Assembly (NCBI RefSeq): GCF_031178445.1
Contig: NZ_JAPSIY010000001.1
Location: 186,001-250,000 of the forward strand
Reading direction: 5' to 3'
From: Microbacterium sp.
GTDB lineage: Bacteria; Actinomycetota; Actinomycetes; Actinomycetales; Microbacteriaceae
DNA: 64,000 nucleotides
In this document: one piece after another, positions 36,228-43,957 of the stretch
How the letters are laid out: each line of letters starts with the position of its first letter
Position numbering within the stretch: the first letter of the stretch is position 1
The notes under the pieces: model-generated
What the model saw: only the letters and a program-made list of their open reading frames with translations
What the model was told of the DNA's origin: nothing
Databases searched by the model: none
Translations under genes and position numbers: made by a program

Positions 36228-36398
36228 TGATCTGCGGTTTCTCTCCAGTCTAGCGCGGGACAAGCCGTGCCAGTGAGATACGCTGGAGGTAATGGCGAAG
36301 ACGCCAGGAGGGCCGGAGCCACACACGCTCAGACGCCATCGCCGCCGGGAAGGACCCGGGGACGCCGATACCCAAAGCGACCCCGAGGAGGTCCCCCG

Positions 36399-36650
36399 AT
36401 GCCAGCACGAATCGATAAGACCGAGGAGCGCGCCGCTCTCACCGCGCGCCTGCTCGCGCACCCCGTCCCGACGATCACCGTCGAGGAATACGCCCTCCTA
36501 GCCGACCGGAGCCGCGACCGCGCGTTCGATGACATTCGCCAGGGACGGGTGGAGGTTGACCGGCGAGGCCGGAGCGTGCGCGTCAAGGTGATCCCGCTCA
36601 TGCGCGCTCTCGGGTTCGAGTTCGACGCGCCCGTGTCGCTCACGCGCTGA
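36399..36650 (+). CDS. Excisionase-like small DNA-binding protein
   Basis: An 83-residue protein with a MerR/Xis-like helix-turn-helix and wing: TITVEEYALLADRSRDRAFDDIRQGRVEVDRRGRSVRVKVIPLMRALG. This architecture is usual for excisionases or AlpA-type regulators encoded near integrases. The ATG at 36399 follows a strong GAGGAGG; a longer in-frame start at 36267 looks non-coding. First gene of the rightward element operon. Confidence 0.75.
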   Translation: MPARIDKTEERAALTARLLAHPVPTITVEEYALLADRSRDRAFDDIRQGRVEVDRRGRSVRVKVIPLMRALGFEFDAPVSLTR

Positions 36651-36670
36651 TCGGTGAGAGGCAGAGGCCG

Positions 36671-36820
36671 ATGACCAACACACAGCATGCACAGCCGAAC
36701 GACGCCGTGAGCCTCTTCGTGCCGCTCTTCGCGCTCATGGATCAGTTCGACGCGCACCTGGCCGAGTTCCAGGAGGCCGCACGCCAGGGCGTCCCGAGCA
36801 CAGTAGGAGGGATGCCGTGA
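36671..36820 (+). CDS. 49-residue hypothetical protein in the element operon
   Basis: A short frame, MTNTQHAQPNDAVSLFVPLF..., with an amphipathic helix (ALMDQFDAHLAEFQEAARQG). The ribosome binding site is weak. Its stop overlaps the next gene's start (GTGATG), which supports real translation. No family is recognised. Confidence 0.6.
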   Translation: MTNTQHAQPNDAVSLFVPLFALMDQFDAHLAEFQEAARQGVPSTVGGMP

Positions 36821-37578
36821 TGGGCTACAAGACGCACAAGCGGATGGGCGAAGCCCTCCTCCGGGTGAAGGTGCCGACGATGGAGCGGGTCGTGCTCCTC
36901 GACATGGCGCTCGCGGTCGAGGACGGGACGCTCGTCTACTCGTGGGGTCATGACCGGCTGGCGCTCGCCATCGGCAAGGAGCCCGGCACGCCCGCCGCGA
37001 AGCAGGCTCTCAGCGGCCGCATCCTCCCCCACCTGATCGAGCGTGGCCTGATCCACAAGACCTCCCAGGCGCACCGCGGACGCCATGCCGAGTACGTGCT
37101 GTCGGTGCTCTCCGACCGTGGAATGGGTAACGGTCTGGAGGCCGAAAGGGTAACGGTTTCGACGGGAATGGGTAACGCCCAGACCGTTACCCCACTACCT
37201 ACTCCTCTACCTGAATTCACTGACATTCGTAACAGCGCTTCGCCGCGCTGGACGATGACGGATGCTCAGCGCCGGAACGTGCTCGATGCCCTCCAGGCTG
37301 TCGATGCTCGATGCGACTCCATCGACGTGAACGGCTTCGCAGAGGCCGAACTCGCATACCTCGATGGCCTCCCCCCCGACGAGCGCCGCGAGCGAATCGC
37401 GACCTGGAGCGGCCTCCGCTCCCGAGCACTCACTGACGCCGGGGATGACCTCGTGGAGGATGAGCGCCTGCACGCGCTCCTCTCCCCGCACGGGTACACC
37501 TGGCCCGGCCCCTCCTGGCCGACACGCATCCCCGGCACCGACAACACCTGGACCGATCACCGAGAGGAGGCGCGATGA
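36817..37578 (+). CDS. Winged-helix protein, possible replication or regulatory protein of the element
   Basis: The ~253-residue protein has an N-terminal winged helix (MERVVLLDMALAVEDG, LALAIGKEPGTPAAKQALSGRILPHLIERGLI, HAEYVLSVL). A linker and a helical C-terminal half (residues ~145-230) with conserved-looking Trp and Pro at the end follow. Similar HTH proteins in actinophages and satellites act in replication or control; no nuclease or ATPase motif is visible. GTG 36817 or ATG 36820 follow an AGGAGGG. The stop overlaps the TerS-like ATG (ATGA). Confidence 0.65.
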   Translation: MMGYKTHKRMGEALLRVKVPTMERVVLLDMALAVEDGTLVYSWGHDRLALAIGKEPGTPAAKQALSGRILPHLIERGLIHKTSQAHRGRHAEYVLSVLSDRGMGNGLEAERVTVSTGMGNAQTVTPLPTPLPEFTDIRNSASPRWTMTDAQRRNVLDALQAVDARCDSIDVNGFAEAELAYLDGLPPDERRERIATWSGLRSRALTDAGDDLVEDERLHALLSPHGYTWPGPSWPTRIPGTDNTWTDHREEAR

Positions 37579-38024
37579 GCGCCAACACCACTGGCACCGC
37601 CGACCTCGCCGCCGAGTATGTCCTCGGTGAGCGTCCCGCCCCGAAGGGCGCACCGCGACGGATCGCGACCGCCACACGGAAGCAGAAGGCGCTCACGATG
37701 CGCCGCGCCGGGATCGCCGTCGAGGCCATCGCCGCACACCTGAAGGTGCATCCGTCCACGGTGTACGCCTGGCTAAAGGATGCCATCGCCGCGATCCCCC
37801 GTGAGGAGGCCGACGAACTGCGACTCCTCGAACTGGACCGACTCGATGCGGTCTTCCGCGGCCACTTCGCCGCCGCCGTGAGCGGTGACGTGCGATCCGC
37901 CGAGATGTGCCTGAAGGTCATGGAGCGCCGCGCACGCCTCCTCAACCTCGACGCCGCGCACACGGCGGGCCTGGAGCAGGTCGGGAACCTCCTCGACCGC
38001 CTCGTGCTCGGAACGGAGGGCTGA
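37575..38024 (+). CDS. Terminase small subunit-like protein
   Basis: The 149-residue protein has a helix-turn-helix (KALTMRRAGIAVEAIAAHLKVHPSTVYAWLKDAI). A long helical segment then ends MCLKVMERRARLLNLDAA, a signature seen in small terminases of actinophages (LKVMERRAKLLGLD-type). TerS recognises packaging sites. A satellite-encoded TerS without a large terminase would redirect a helper phage's packaging motor, as in PICIs. The ATG follows GAGGAGG. A generic HTH regulator is the alternative. Confidence 0.7.
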   Translation: MSANTTGTADLAAEYVLGERPAPKGAPRRIATATRKQKALTMRRAGIAVEAIAAHLKVHPSTVYAWLKDAIAAIPREEADELRLLELDRLDAVFRGHFAAAVSGDVRSAEMCLKVMERRARLLNLDAAHTAGLEQVGNLLDRLVLGTEG

Positions 38025-38027
38025 GCC

Positions 38028-38258
38028 ATGGCCTACAGCCCTCCCCGGACAGACGCCGCCACGGCCGCCGCTCTCGCCCGCTCGAAGGCCACGTCGGCGG
38101 AGTACGGCCGCGTCATGAGCACACTTCCCAAGGAGGTTCAGGCCGTGATCCGTGCCCGCACCACCGCGCTCTCCGCTGAGGCGGCCGCCCAGCGGAATCG
38201 GGCGAAACGCGCGGAGGCCGAACTTGCGGCGCTCCGCGCTGAGAGGGGCAAGCGATGA
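38028..38258 (+). CDS. 76-residue coiled-coil-like hypothetical protein
   Basis: The C-terminal half is a charged helix likely to form a coiled coil (ALSAEAAAQRNRAKRAEAELAALRAERGKR). GGAGGG precedes the ATG, 3 bp after the TerS stop. The stop overlaps the next ATG (ATGA). Family unknown. Confidence 0.65.
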   Translation: MAYSPPRTDAATAAALARSKATSAEYGRVMSTLPKEVQAVIRARTTALSAEAAAQRNRAKRAEAELAALRAERGKR

Positions 38259-38656
38259 ATGCGCCCTCCTACGACCAGGTGCACTACGCGCTTAAGCGAA
38301 AGCGGGGCTCCGCCGTGGGCCTCCCCTGCTCGCACCCCGAGTGTGACCGGCCCTCGACGGGCTGGGCTCTCCTCGATCACCCGACGCACATCGTCATCAA
38401 CTCGCACGGCAAGCCAGTGCGGATCAGCACCGACCTCGACGCCTACGGCCCGGCGTGCACACGACATAACGCCCAGCGCGACCACGGCGGCAACTGGACG
38501 TTGTGCCCGCACGGGCACGTCCGATTCCTCTGGGGCACCGACTCTAAGGGCACGTGCCGGGGATGCCAGCGCCTCGGCCGCATGACCTCCCACCTTCCGG
38601 TGGGTCGAATCGCTCACGTGGTGAGCACCAACACCGATGAAAGGGGGCGCTCGTGA
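38255..38656 (+). CDS. Cys/His-rich zinc-binding protein, HNH-like
   Basis: The 133-residue protein has a C-X5-C pair (PCSHPECDRP), then YGPACTRHN, LCPHGH and a C-X2-C (GTCRGCQR), enough ligands for two zinc sites. The pattern resembles zinc-stabilised HNH endonucleases of actinophages, but no canonical catalytic HNH set is certain. HNH proteins next to terminases assist packaging in many phages. It is coupled on both sides (ATGA in, GTGA out). Confidence 0.55.
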   Translation: MNAPSYDQVHYALKRKRGSAVGLPCSHPECDRPSTGWALLDHPTHIVINSHGKPVRISTDLDAYGPACTRHNAQRDHGGNWTLCPHGHVRFLWGTDSKGTCRGCQRLGRMTSHLPVGRIAHVVSTNTDERGRS

Positions 38657-39330
38657 ACACCGCGACGCTCATCCAGTCCACCGTCCAGGCTCGTGCCGAC
38701 CTCCTCGCCACGGCGCTTATCCGGGACCCGCACCTGACGCCGGAGGGCCTCCGCGCTCGCCAGCGCCGGGACGTGGACGCGATCCGGGCCCGTCTCACCG
38801 CGGCCATGCCCGCGGAGCCCACCACGCCCGACCGTCAGCCGGTCCTCGACGCTCTCGCGCCGAAGGGTGCCGACGACATAGCGCTCCAGGCTCACCAGTG
38901 GTCGAAGGTGCGGGCGCTCCTCGACGCCGGGCGCGACCTCCCCAGCATCATCGCGGACGCCGACCGCGCGCGGCTTGCGGCGATCCTCGACGCTCTGGAG
39001 ACGATGCCGGAGGTCCTGGAGGACTCCCAGCCCGAGTCCGTGGTGGAGTTCGTGCGGGGCGCGGTGTGGGATCGGCTCGTGCAGGTGGACCCAGCCGCCG
39101 AGCGCATCGCCGCCATCGAGCGCACGAACCAGCCCGCCATCGCGTGGCGCACGATCCTGGAGGGCCTCGCCGCGACGGGTGAGATTCCCTTCGACGGCCT
39201 AGTGCTCCTCCGTGAGGCTGACGCCGCCGCGTTCGACCTCCTCATGGACGGCGACGCGGTGGCCGCCCCCGCACCGGAGTCGGGCACCATCCCCCGCCTC
39301 GTGGAGGCGCTGGAGAGCGTCCCCGCGTGA
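38653..39330 (+). CDS. Hypothetical protein, last gene of the element operon
   Basis: The 225-residue, largely helical, Cys-free acidic protein (ADLLATALIRDPHLTPEGLRARQ..., RLAAILDALETMPEVLED) resembles no family I recognise. The GTG at 38653 overlaps the previous stop and has AAGGGGG upstream. A strong terminator follows 20 bp after the stop. A capsid-size or packaging-interference role would fit the satellite idea but nothing in the sequence shows it. Confidence 0.65.
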   Translation: MNTATLIQSTVQARADLLATALIRDPHLTPEGLRARQRRDVDAIRARLTAAMPAEPTTPDRQPVLDALAPKGADDIALQAHQWSKVRALLDAGRDLPSIIADADRARLAAILDALETMPEVLEDSQPESVVEFVRGAVWDRLVQVDPAAERIAAIERTNQPAIAWRTILEGLAATGEIPFDGLVLLREADAAAFDLLMDGDAVAAPAPESGTIPRLVEALESVPA

Positions 39331-39350
39331 CTGATGCCCACCACAACCGC

Positions 39351-39388
39351 CGAGGGGCGGGATTGCCTGACCTCCATCCCGCCCCTCG
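39351..39388 (+). terminator. Terminator of the element operon
   Basis: A 13-bp perfect stem (39351-39363 with 39376-39388, GC-rich) and a 12-nt loop, 20 bp after the last operon stop codon. It argues that the frame continuing beyond 39330 is not a gene. Confidence 0.8.
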
Positions 39389-39650
39389 AACTCTGCGTAA
39401 GGCGCTCTTCGCCCGTCTGAGCGCCTCAAATCCTCTCCAGGCCCTCTCACCCCACCCCGGGCCCTTCCATCGCTCTGTGCGAGGCTCATGGTGCCCTGGA
39501 GGGTCTGAGAGTGCTACTTATCTCCGAACGGTGCGCGCGGCGATCCGAGAGCCGCGAACAGCCCCACGAGGTCCGGTTCTCCACAGGCCAACGGAAGCCC
39601 CATCTTGCAAGAGCAGGGAGGGCGAATCTGGCCTCGTCGCACCCTTTCGC

Positions 39651-39688
39651 CGTGCCAGATTCGTGCCACTAGGGGCTGTTACGTGCCA
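39651..39688. promoter_or_regulatory. Candidate integrase arm-type sites, right end
   Basis: Three copies of CGTGCCA start at 39651, 39662 and 39682. The first two have the same 11-bp spacing as the left-end pair. They lie 85-125 bp inside the right att repeat. Otherwise the 514-bp stretch 39331-39844 holds only the terminator, attR and no convincing gene. Confidence 0.6.
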
Positions 39689-39773
39689 TAACTCGCTAGT
39701 ACGGGCTGGCATGGAGGAGGGCCCGGCTCCCCAGTATCTCGCGGGATTCCGGACCCTCGCTTATGGCCTGCTC

Positions 39774-39823
39774 TCTGCTTCCCAAGCAGACAGCGCGGGT
39801 TCGATTCCCGTCAGCCCCTCCAC
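39774..39823. repeat. attR, 50-bp direct repeat (partial tRNA-Gly copy)
   Basis: It is identical to 33730-33779 but lacks the tRNA 5' half, so it is an att site and not a functional tRNA. It marks the right end of the element; ordinary chromosomal genes resume 22 bp later. Confidence 0.95.
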
Positions 39824-39844
39824 CAGAACCCTGCGTCACCGGCC

Positions 39845-40546
39845 TCAGTCGCCTGCGAGCAGTCCGGCGGCCGCGAGCGCGGCATCCACGTGCAGCGCCG
39901 TCGTCGGGAACACCGGCACGGGCGAGTCCTCCTCGGAGACGAGAAGCTCGATCTCGGTGCAGCCGAGCACGACCCCCTCCGCTCCCCGCGCGACGAGCCG
40001 CTCGATGACCTCACGGTAGAACGCGCGCGACTCGGGCCGGATGATGCCGTGCACGAGCTCGTCGTAGATCACCGCGTGCACTCCCGCACGGTCCTCGGCG
40101 GCGGGGACGAGCACGTCGATTCCGTGGGCCTCGAGCCGCTCGCGGTAGAAGGGCCGCTCCATCGTGAATGCCGTGCCCAGCAGCGCGACCCTCCTCGCGT
40201 CGGTGCGAAGCACGGCCTCCGCTGTGGTGTCGGCGATGTGGAGGAAGGGCACGCCGATCGCCGCTTGGATGCGGGCGGCGACGAGGTGCATCGTGTTCGT
40301 GCACAGCACGATGAGGTCGGCGCCCGCCAGCTCCAGTCGGCGGGCATGGTCTGCGAGGAGAACCCCCGCGGCATCCCAGTCGTCCCGCGCCTGCAGCGAT
40401 TCGATCTCGGCGAAATCCAGAGAATCGAGCAGGATCCGCGCGGAATGATGCCCGCCCAGCCGCTCGCGCACGCGCTCGTTCGCCATCCGATACCACTCGA
40501 GCGACGAGTCCCAGCTCATGCCCCCGAGAACTCCGATGGTCTTCAT
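39845..40546 (-). CDS. Aspartate/glutamate racemase family protein
   Basis: The 233-residue protein begins MKTIGVLGGMSWDSS, the RacD/YgeA opening, with the catalytic Cys pair in VLCTNTMH and VLGCTEIELL. It interconverts L- and D-aspartate or a related amino acid. A TAGAGT -10-like box is 7 nt before the ATG, so it is likely leaderless. Its stop lies 21 bp from attR, so the element's insertion did not damage it. Confidence 0.92.
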   Translation of the reverse strand: MKTIGVLGGMSWDSSLEWYRMANERVRERLGGHHSARILLDSLDFAEIESLQARDDWDAAGVLLADHARRLELAGADLIVLCTNTMHLVAARIQAAIGVPFLHIADTTAEAVLRTDARRVALLGTAFTMERPFYRERLEAHGIDVLVPAAEDRAGVHAVIYDELVHGIIRPESRAFYREVIERLVARGAEGVVLGCTEIELLVSEEDSPVPVFPTTALHVDAALAAAGLLAGD

Positions 40547-40577
40547 CGGTATCACTCTAGAGCTCCGCCGGCGCAGC

Positions 40578-41432
40578 TCACCCACCTGCCGCATCCGCAT
40601 CCGGCCGCGGGCACGCACGGTAGACGTACCCGTCCTCTTCGGGCGTCAGCAGATCGTGATCGCGCAGGATCGTGGTCGGCCGCGACGACTCCGCACACGC
40701 CTCGGCGAACTCCCCCGAGCCGAGCTCGTCGTCGTACTCGATGTCGAGAACCACCTCGTAGACGTCGGAGTAGGCGTCACACTCGTCGAACCGATGGCAC
40801 GACTCGGTGATCGCGAAGTCGTAGCCCATCTCGGCCAGGCGACGCGACTGCTCCGCCGTGTTCTTCTGCGCGATCGCCAGGCCCTCCTCGTGCGCAAGCC
40901 GGGCGTACTCGGCGGCCAGCGCCATGTTGTCGTCGAGCGTCAGCCTGCCCTCCGAACGGGTGTAGGAGTCGAGATTGTCGATCTCGACGGCCGCGTACCC
41001 GGCGTCGCCGCATCCCGCGATCCACGGTCCGACGATTCCGATCAGCGCGTCCCGTTTCGCCGCCGAGGACGTGTCGAAGAGAAGCTCGTCGGGCCAACCC
41101 GGGTCGGCGAGCGGTTCTCCGTCCACATGCACGATGAGCTCCGGATGCTCCTCCGCCATCTGCGCCGAGGCGTCTGGCTGCGTCTGAAACCCGTTCACGT
41201 AGCAGATGTCGTATCCAGCACCGGCGGGCTCCACCAGACGATCCCGCACGACCACGGTGGCGCCCTCCGGCGGGTCGTACGCGCCCCCGAGCTGATAGTC
41301 GAATCCCGCCGCCGCGTCGGGCACGGTCACCGCGGCCGCATCCGGCGGGCGCGAGCAGGCGGGCGCTGGGCCTGCGCACCCGGCGACCGCGCAGGCCACG
41401 GCGACGGATGCCGCGATCAGCAGCATCCGCAC
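40578..41432 (-). CDS. Lipoprotein of the GH114 (endo-alpha-1,4-polygalactosaminidase) family
   Basis: The 284-residue exported protein has a lipobox VAGC near residue 19 and a TIM-barrel-like GH114 domain: YDICYVNGFQTQP, GYAAVEIDNLDSY, LAIAQKNTAEQ, FAITESCHRFDEC. The family cuts galactosamine-containing polysaccharides outside the cell. There are several Cys, possibly disulfides. It stands between the racemase and CorA on the same strand. Confidence 0.85.
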   Translation of the reverse strand: MRMLLIAASVAVACAVAGCAGPAPACSRPPDAAAVTVPDAAAGFDYQLGGAYDPPEGATVVVRDRLVEPAGAGYDICYVNGFQTQPDASAQMAEEHPELIVHVDGEPLADPGWPDELLFDTSSAAKRDALIGIVGPWIAGCGDAGYAAVEIDNLDSYTRSEGRLTLDDNMALAAEYARLAHEEGLAIAQKNTAEQSRRLAEMGYDFAITESCHRFDECDAYSDVYEVVLDIEYDDELGSGEFAEACAESSRPTTILRDHDLLTPEEDGYVYRACPRPDADAAGG

Positions 41433-41449
41433 GGGCGCGTTCGGGGCGG

Positions 41450-42466
41450 CTACAGCCAGCCCTTACGCTTGAACGCCAGGTACAGGCCGATGCCGAGCAC
41501 CGCCATGAGCCCGATCGCCATCGGATATCCGAGCGCCCAGTGCAGCTCAGGCATGTGGTCGAAGTTCATGCCGTAGACGCCCCCGATGAGCGTCGGTGCG
41601 AAGAGGATCGCGGCCCAGCTGGAGATCCGCTTCATCTGGTCGCCCTGGCGGATGCTCTCCTCGGTCATGCGCCGCATCTCCTCGTTCTGCCGACGGGCCA
41701 CGATGGTCGACTCGACGGTGAGCGCGTTGTCGAGGATCGTGCGGAACGTCGCCGCCCGGTCGGCGACGCGGATCGCGTGGTCGTGCACGTCGCGCAGGTG
41801 GCGTTGCAGCTCCTCGTCCACCGCGTACTTCTCGCCGCCGCGCTGCAGCGCCTCGATCATGCCGGTCAGCGGCTGCGCCGCGCGTTGGAAGTCGATCACC
41901 TCGCGGCCCAGCTCGTAGATGCGCTGCGTGGCGTCGACGTCCTCGACGAACAGCTGGCTCTCGATCTCGTCGATGTCGTTCTCGAGCCCGGCCAGCACTG
42001 GCGCGTACTCGTCGACCACCTCATCGAGGATCGCGTACAGCACTGCCTCCGGTCCCCGGGCGAGCAGCTCCGGCTGCGACTCCAGGCGCCGCCGCACCCG
42101 CCCGAGGTCGGGCGACTCCGCGTGGCGCACGGTGACGACGAAGTCCGCACCGACGAAGACGTGCACCTCGCCGAACTCGACCTCCTCTTCGGCATCCAGG
42201 TACCTCGCCGGCCGCAGCACGACGAACAGATGATCGCCGTAGCGTTCGATCTTCGGTCTCTGATGCCCCGAGCGCGCATCCTCGACGGCCAGCTCGTGCA
42301 ATCCAAACTCCTCGGCGACGGCGTTGAGCTCGTCGTTCTCCGGTCGGTACAGCCCGATCCAGCCCATACCGCCGCGATGGCGCATCAACTCGAACGTCTC
42401 GTCGAGACTCGACGGGTTCTCCGTGCGGACGCCGTCGACGTAGATGCCGTTGTCGATGATCGCCAT
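41450..42466 (-). CDS. corA: CorA family magnesium/cobalt transporter
   Basis: The 338-residue protein has a long cytosolic alpha/beta and helical domain and two C-terminal membrane segments. The selectivity motif YGMNF lies between them, and the C-terminus is basic (FKRKGWL). It forms pentameric Mg2+ channels in the membrane. The ATG at 42466 follows GGAGGGAG; a TAGAGT -10-like box lies about 20 nt upstream of that. A longer in-frame start at 42619 is unlikely. Confidence 0.93.
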   Translation of the reverse strand: MAIIDNGIYVDGVRTENPSSLDETFELMRHRGGMGWIGLYRPENDELNAVAEEFGLHELAVEDARSGHQRPKIERYGDHLFVVLRPARYLDAEEEVEFGEVHVFVGADFVVTVRHAESPDLGRVRRRLESQPELLARGPEAVLYAILDEVVDEYAPVLAGLENDIDEIESQLFVEDVDATQRIYELGREVIDFQRAAQPLTGMIEALQRGGEKYAVDEELQRHLRDVHDHAIRVADRAATFRTILDNALTVESTIVARRQNEEMRRMTEESIRQGDQMKRISSWAAILFAPTLIGGVYGMNFDHMPELHWALGYPMAIGLMAVLGIGLYLAFKRKGWL

Positions 42467-42634
42467 CGCGCTCCCTCCGCCGGTGCAGACTCTACCCCGG
42501 CGTGCAGCATCATCCCGCACGCTGATGGGCGCAGAGCCGATGTCGGGCGGAGGAATCCGCGAGGATCCCTCCGCCCGAACGAGAGCGCTCTGCGGGTCAG
42601 CGAGGCGTGGCGCGCTCACTCGCGAGCGCGGTGC

Positions 42635-43213
42635 TCAGGCCCGGCGCCTGCGCGCGAGGACCACGGCGGTCACGATCGCCGCGACCACGATCAGCCCGCC
42701 GATGCCCCAGAGCACCGGGGCGAGCGCCGACCCGTCGTCGGATGCGGATGCCGGCGACTGCTCCGCCGTGGGCTGCTCGCTCGGCTCATCCGACGCCTCC
42801 TCCGTCGGCTCGGCGGTCGCCTCGGCGTCCTCCGCCGCGAGCGAGAACGCGTACTGGCCGTCGGTCGGGTGCCCGTCGCTCGACACGACCTTCCAGGTGA
42901 CGGTGTAGTCGCCGTTCGGCATGCCCTCTTCGAGCGGCACGGTCACCGTGTCGGCCTGAACCACGGGCTCACCCGCGACCCAGTCCTCGCCGCTCGAGTC
43001 GACGACGGTCATCGCGGTGCCGCTGTTGTCCTCCAGCGACAGCAGGTCGTTCGAGAACGTAAGCACCACCTGCTCGGGCGCGACGGTGAGCTGCTCATCG
43101 GCAGCGGGCGAGCTCTGCACGAGCTCATCGTGAGCGGACGCCGGTGCGGCGAAGGCGAGCACGGCGGCGGCGGCCACGGCGGCCCCCGCAAGGACGGTAC
43201 GGATGCGGAACAT
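42635..43213 (-). CDS. CopC-domain copper-resistance-type exported protein
   Basis: The 192-residue protein has a Sec signal (cleavage near ASA-HDEL). A CopC fold follows, with His1 (AHDELVQSSPAADE) and the SDGHPTDGQYAF motif providing copper ligands, then an acidic Glu/Pro linker and a C-terminal membrane anchor (LWGIGGLIVVAAIVTAVVLARRRR). The ATG at 43213 follows GAGAGG. The next gene in the same direction is a membrane protein; the CopD-like partner is fused to CtaG near 49-51 kb. Confidence 0.9.
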   Translation of the reverse strand: MFRIRTVLAGAAVAAAAVLAFAAPASAHDELVQSSPAADEQLTVAPEQVVLTFSNDLLSLEDNSGTAMTVVDSSGEDWVAGEPVVQADTVTVPLEEGMPNGDYTVTWKVVSSDGHPTDGQYAFSLAAEDAEATAEPTEEASDEPSEQPTAEQSPASASDDGSALAPVLWGIGGLIVVAAIVTAVVLARRRRA

Positions 43214-43308
43214 GAAGAAACCTCTCATCGGATGCCGCGAAGCGGCGGATCTGAAGAAGCGGCGCGCCCGGATGGCACGACCGCGTGCCGCGCATGGCGC
43301 GGTGGGGA

Positions 43309-43914
43309 TCAGATGAGACGGAGAGGTGGTCCGCGTCTGCGCAGACCCGACAGCACCGGGTCCTGGCGCACGGGTGCGAGGACGACGATCCAGCGTGAGG
43401 ACTCCCTGCCCACGGCGAGCACGGGCGTGGGAAGGCGCGCGACGCGGCCCAGCCAGGCACGCAGCTCCGACGCCGCGGTCAGCAGCGCCTGGATGAGAAG
43501 CTCGCCCCGGTGCAGGGCGGCGATCGTCACGACCGCGGCGAACGCGTGCGCGCCCCACATCCCTGCGTCGCCGGGCAGCGGAACCGGCGCGCCGTCGAAC
43601 GAGAGCACCATGGCGGCGTGGTCGTGTGGCGCGAAGCCGCCCTTCGGGCTGATACTGCCGAGCACGAACAGCGCGTGGAAGAGCAGCTGCGATACGACCA
43701 CGGAAGCGCTCAGGCGCACGATGGAGAGACGCCGTCCCGCGAGCAGCGTGCAGATCATTAGCGACAGCATCCACGGCACGAGCAGGCCGAGCGGCCCCGG
43801 CATGACCCCTGACACCCACACATGCGACGCGAGCGCGACGAACGTCGCGATCGAGGCGGCGGCGAATCCGCGAAGAAGCGGGATTCTGCGTGAGGGGCGC
43901 ACGCCCTCCATCAT
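43309..43914 (-). CDS. Hypothetical membrane protein upstream of the CopC-like gene
   Basis: The 201-residue protein has about four hydrophobic segments (FAAASIATFVALASHVWV, GPLGLLVPWMLSLMICTLL, SVVVSQLLFHALFVLG, AGMWGAHAFAAVVTIAAL) and scattered His (HDHAAM, LFHALF). It resembles the small membrane proteins often found beside CopC-like genes, so copper handling is possible. Two adjacent ATGs (43914, 43911) lack a clear ribosome binding site, so the start is uncertain. Confidence 0.7.
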   Translation of the reverse strand: MMEGVRPSRRIPLLRGFAAASIATFVALASHVWVSGVMPGPLGLLVPWMLSLMICTLLAGRRLSIVRLSASVVVSQLLFHALFVLGSISPKGGFAPHDHAAMVLSFDGAPVPLPGDAGMWGAHAFAAVVTIAALHRGELLIQALLTAASELRAWLGRVARLPTPVLAVGRESSRWIVVLAPVRQDPVLSGLRRRGPPLRLI

Positions 43915-43957
43915 TTCACGCCGCGCGCATCCGTCGCTCTCGGCGCTTCCGCCCCTG

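Larger units (their letters stand above)
33730..39823 (+). mobile_element. Integrated tRNA-Gly element, putative phage satellite (~6.04 kb)
   Basis: The element is bounded by a perfect 50-bp direct repeat that copies the 3' part of tRNA-Gly (33730-33779 and 39774-39823). Inside are a tyrosine integrase, an excisionase-like protein, a winged-helix protein, a terminase-small-subunit-like protein, three further small genes in one coupled operon, and a DUF4238 gene at the left end. No structural, portal, large-terminase or lysis gene is present. The size and gene order (accessory gene, integrase, divergent xis/rep/terS operon) resemble phage-inducible islands. A mini-prophage remnant is the main alternative. 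Confidence 0.85.

Noticed and set aside
36267-36398. A longer start for the excisionase-like protein
   Set aside because: The extension is Arg/Pro/Gly-rich and lies over the promoter region, whereas the ATG at 36399 has a strong ribosome binding site.
39774-39823. A second tRNA-Gly gene
   Set aside because: Only the 3' 50 bases are present; there is no acceptor 5' strand or D-arm, so it is the attachment-site copy.
39327-40019. A 230-codon open frame starting with a GTG that overlaps the last element gene and running across attR
   Set aside because: A strong terminator hairpin begins 20 bp inside it, its composition is Pro/Arg/Ser-rich without any motif, it reads through the att site and into the antisense of the racemase gene.
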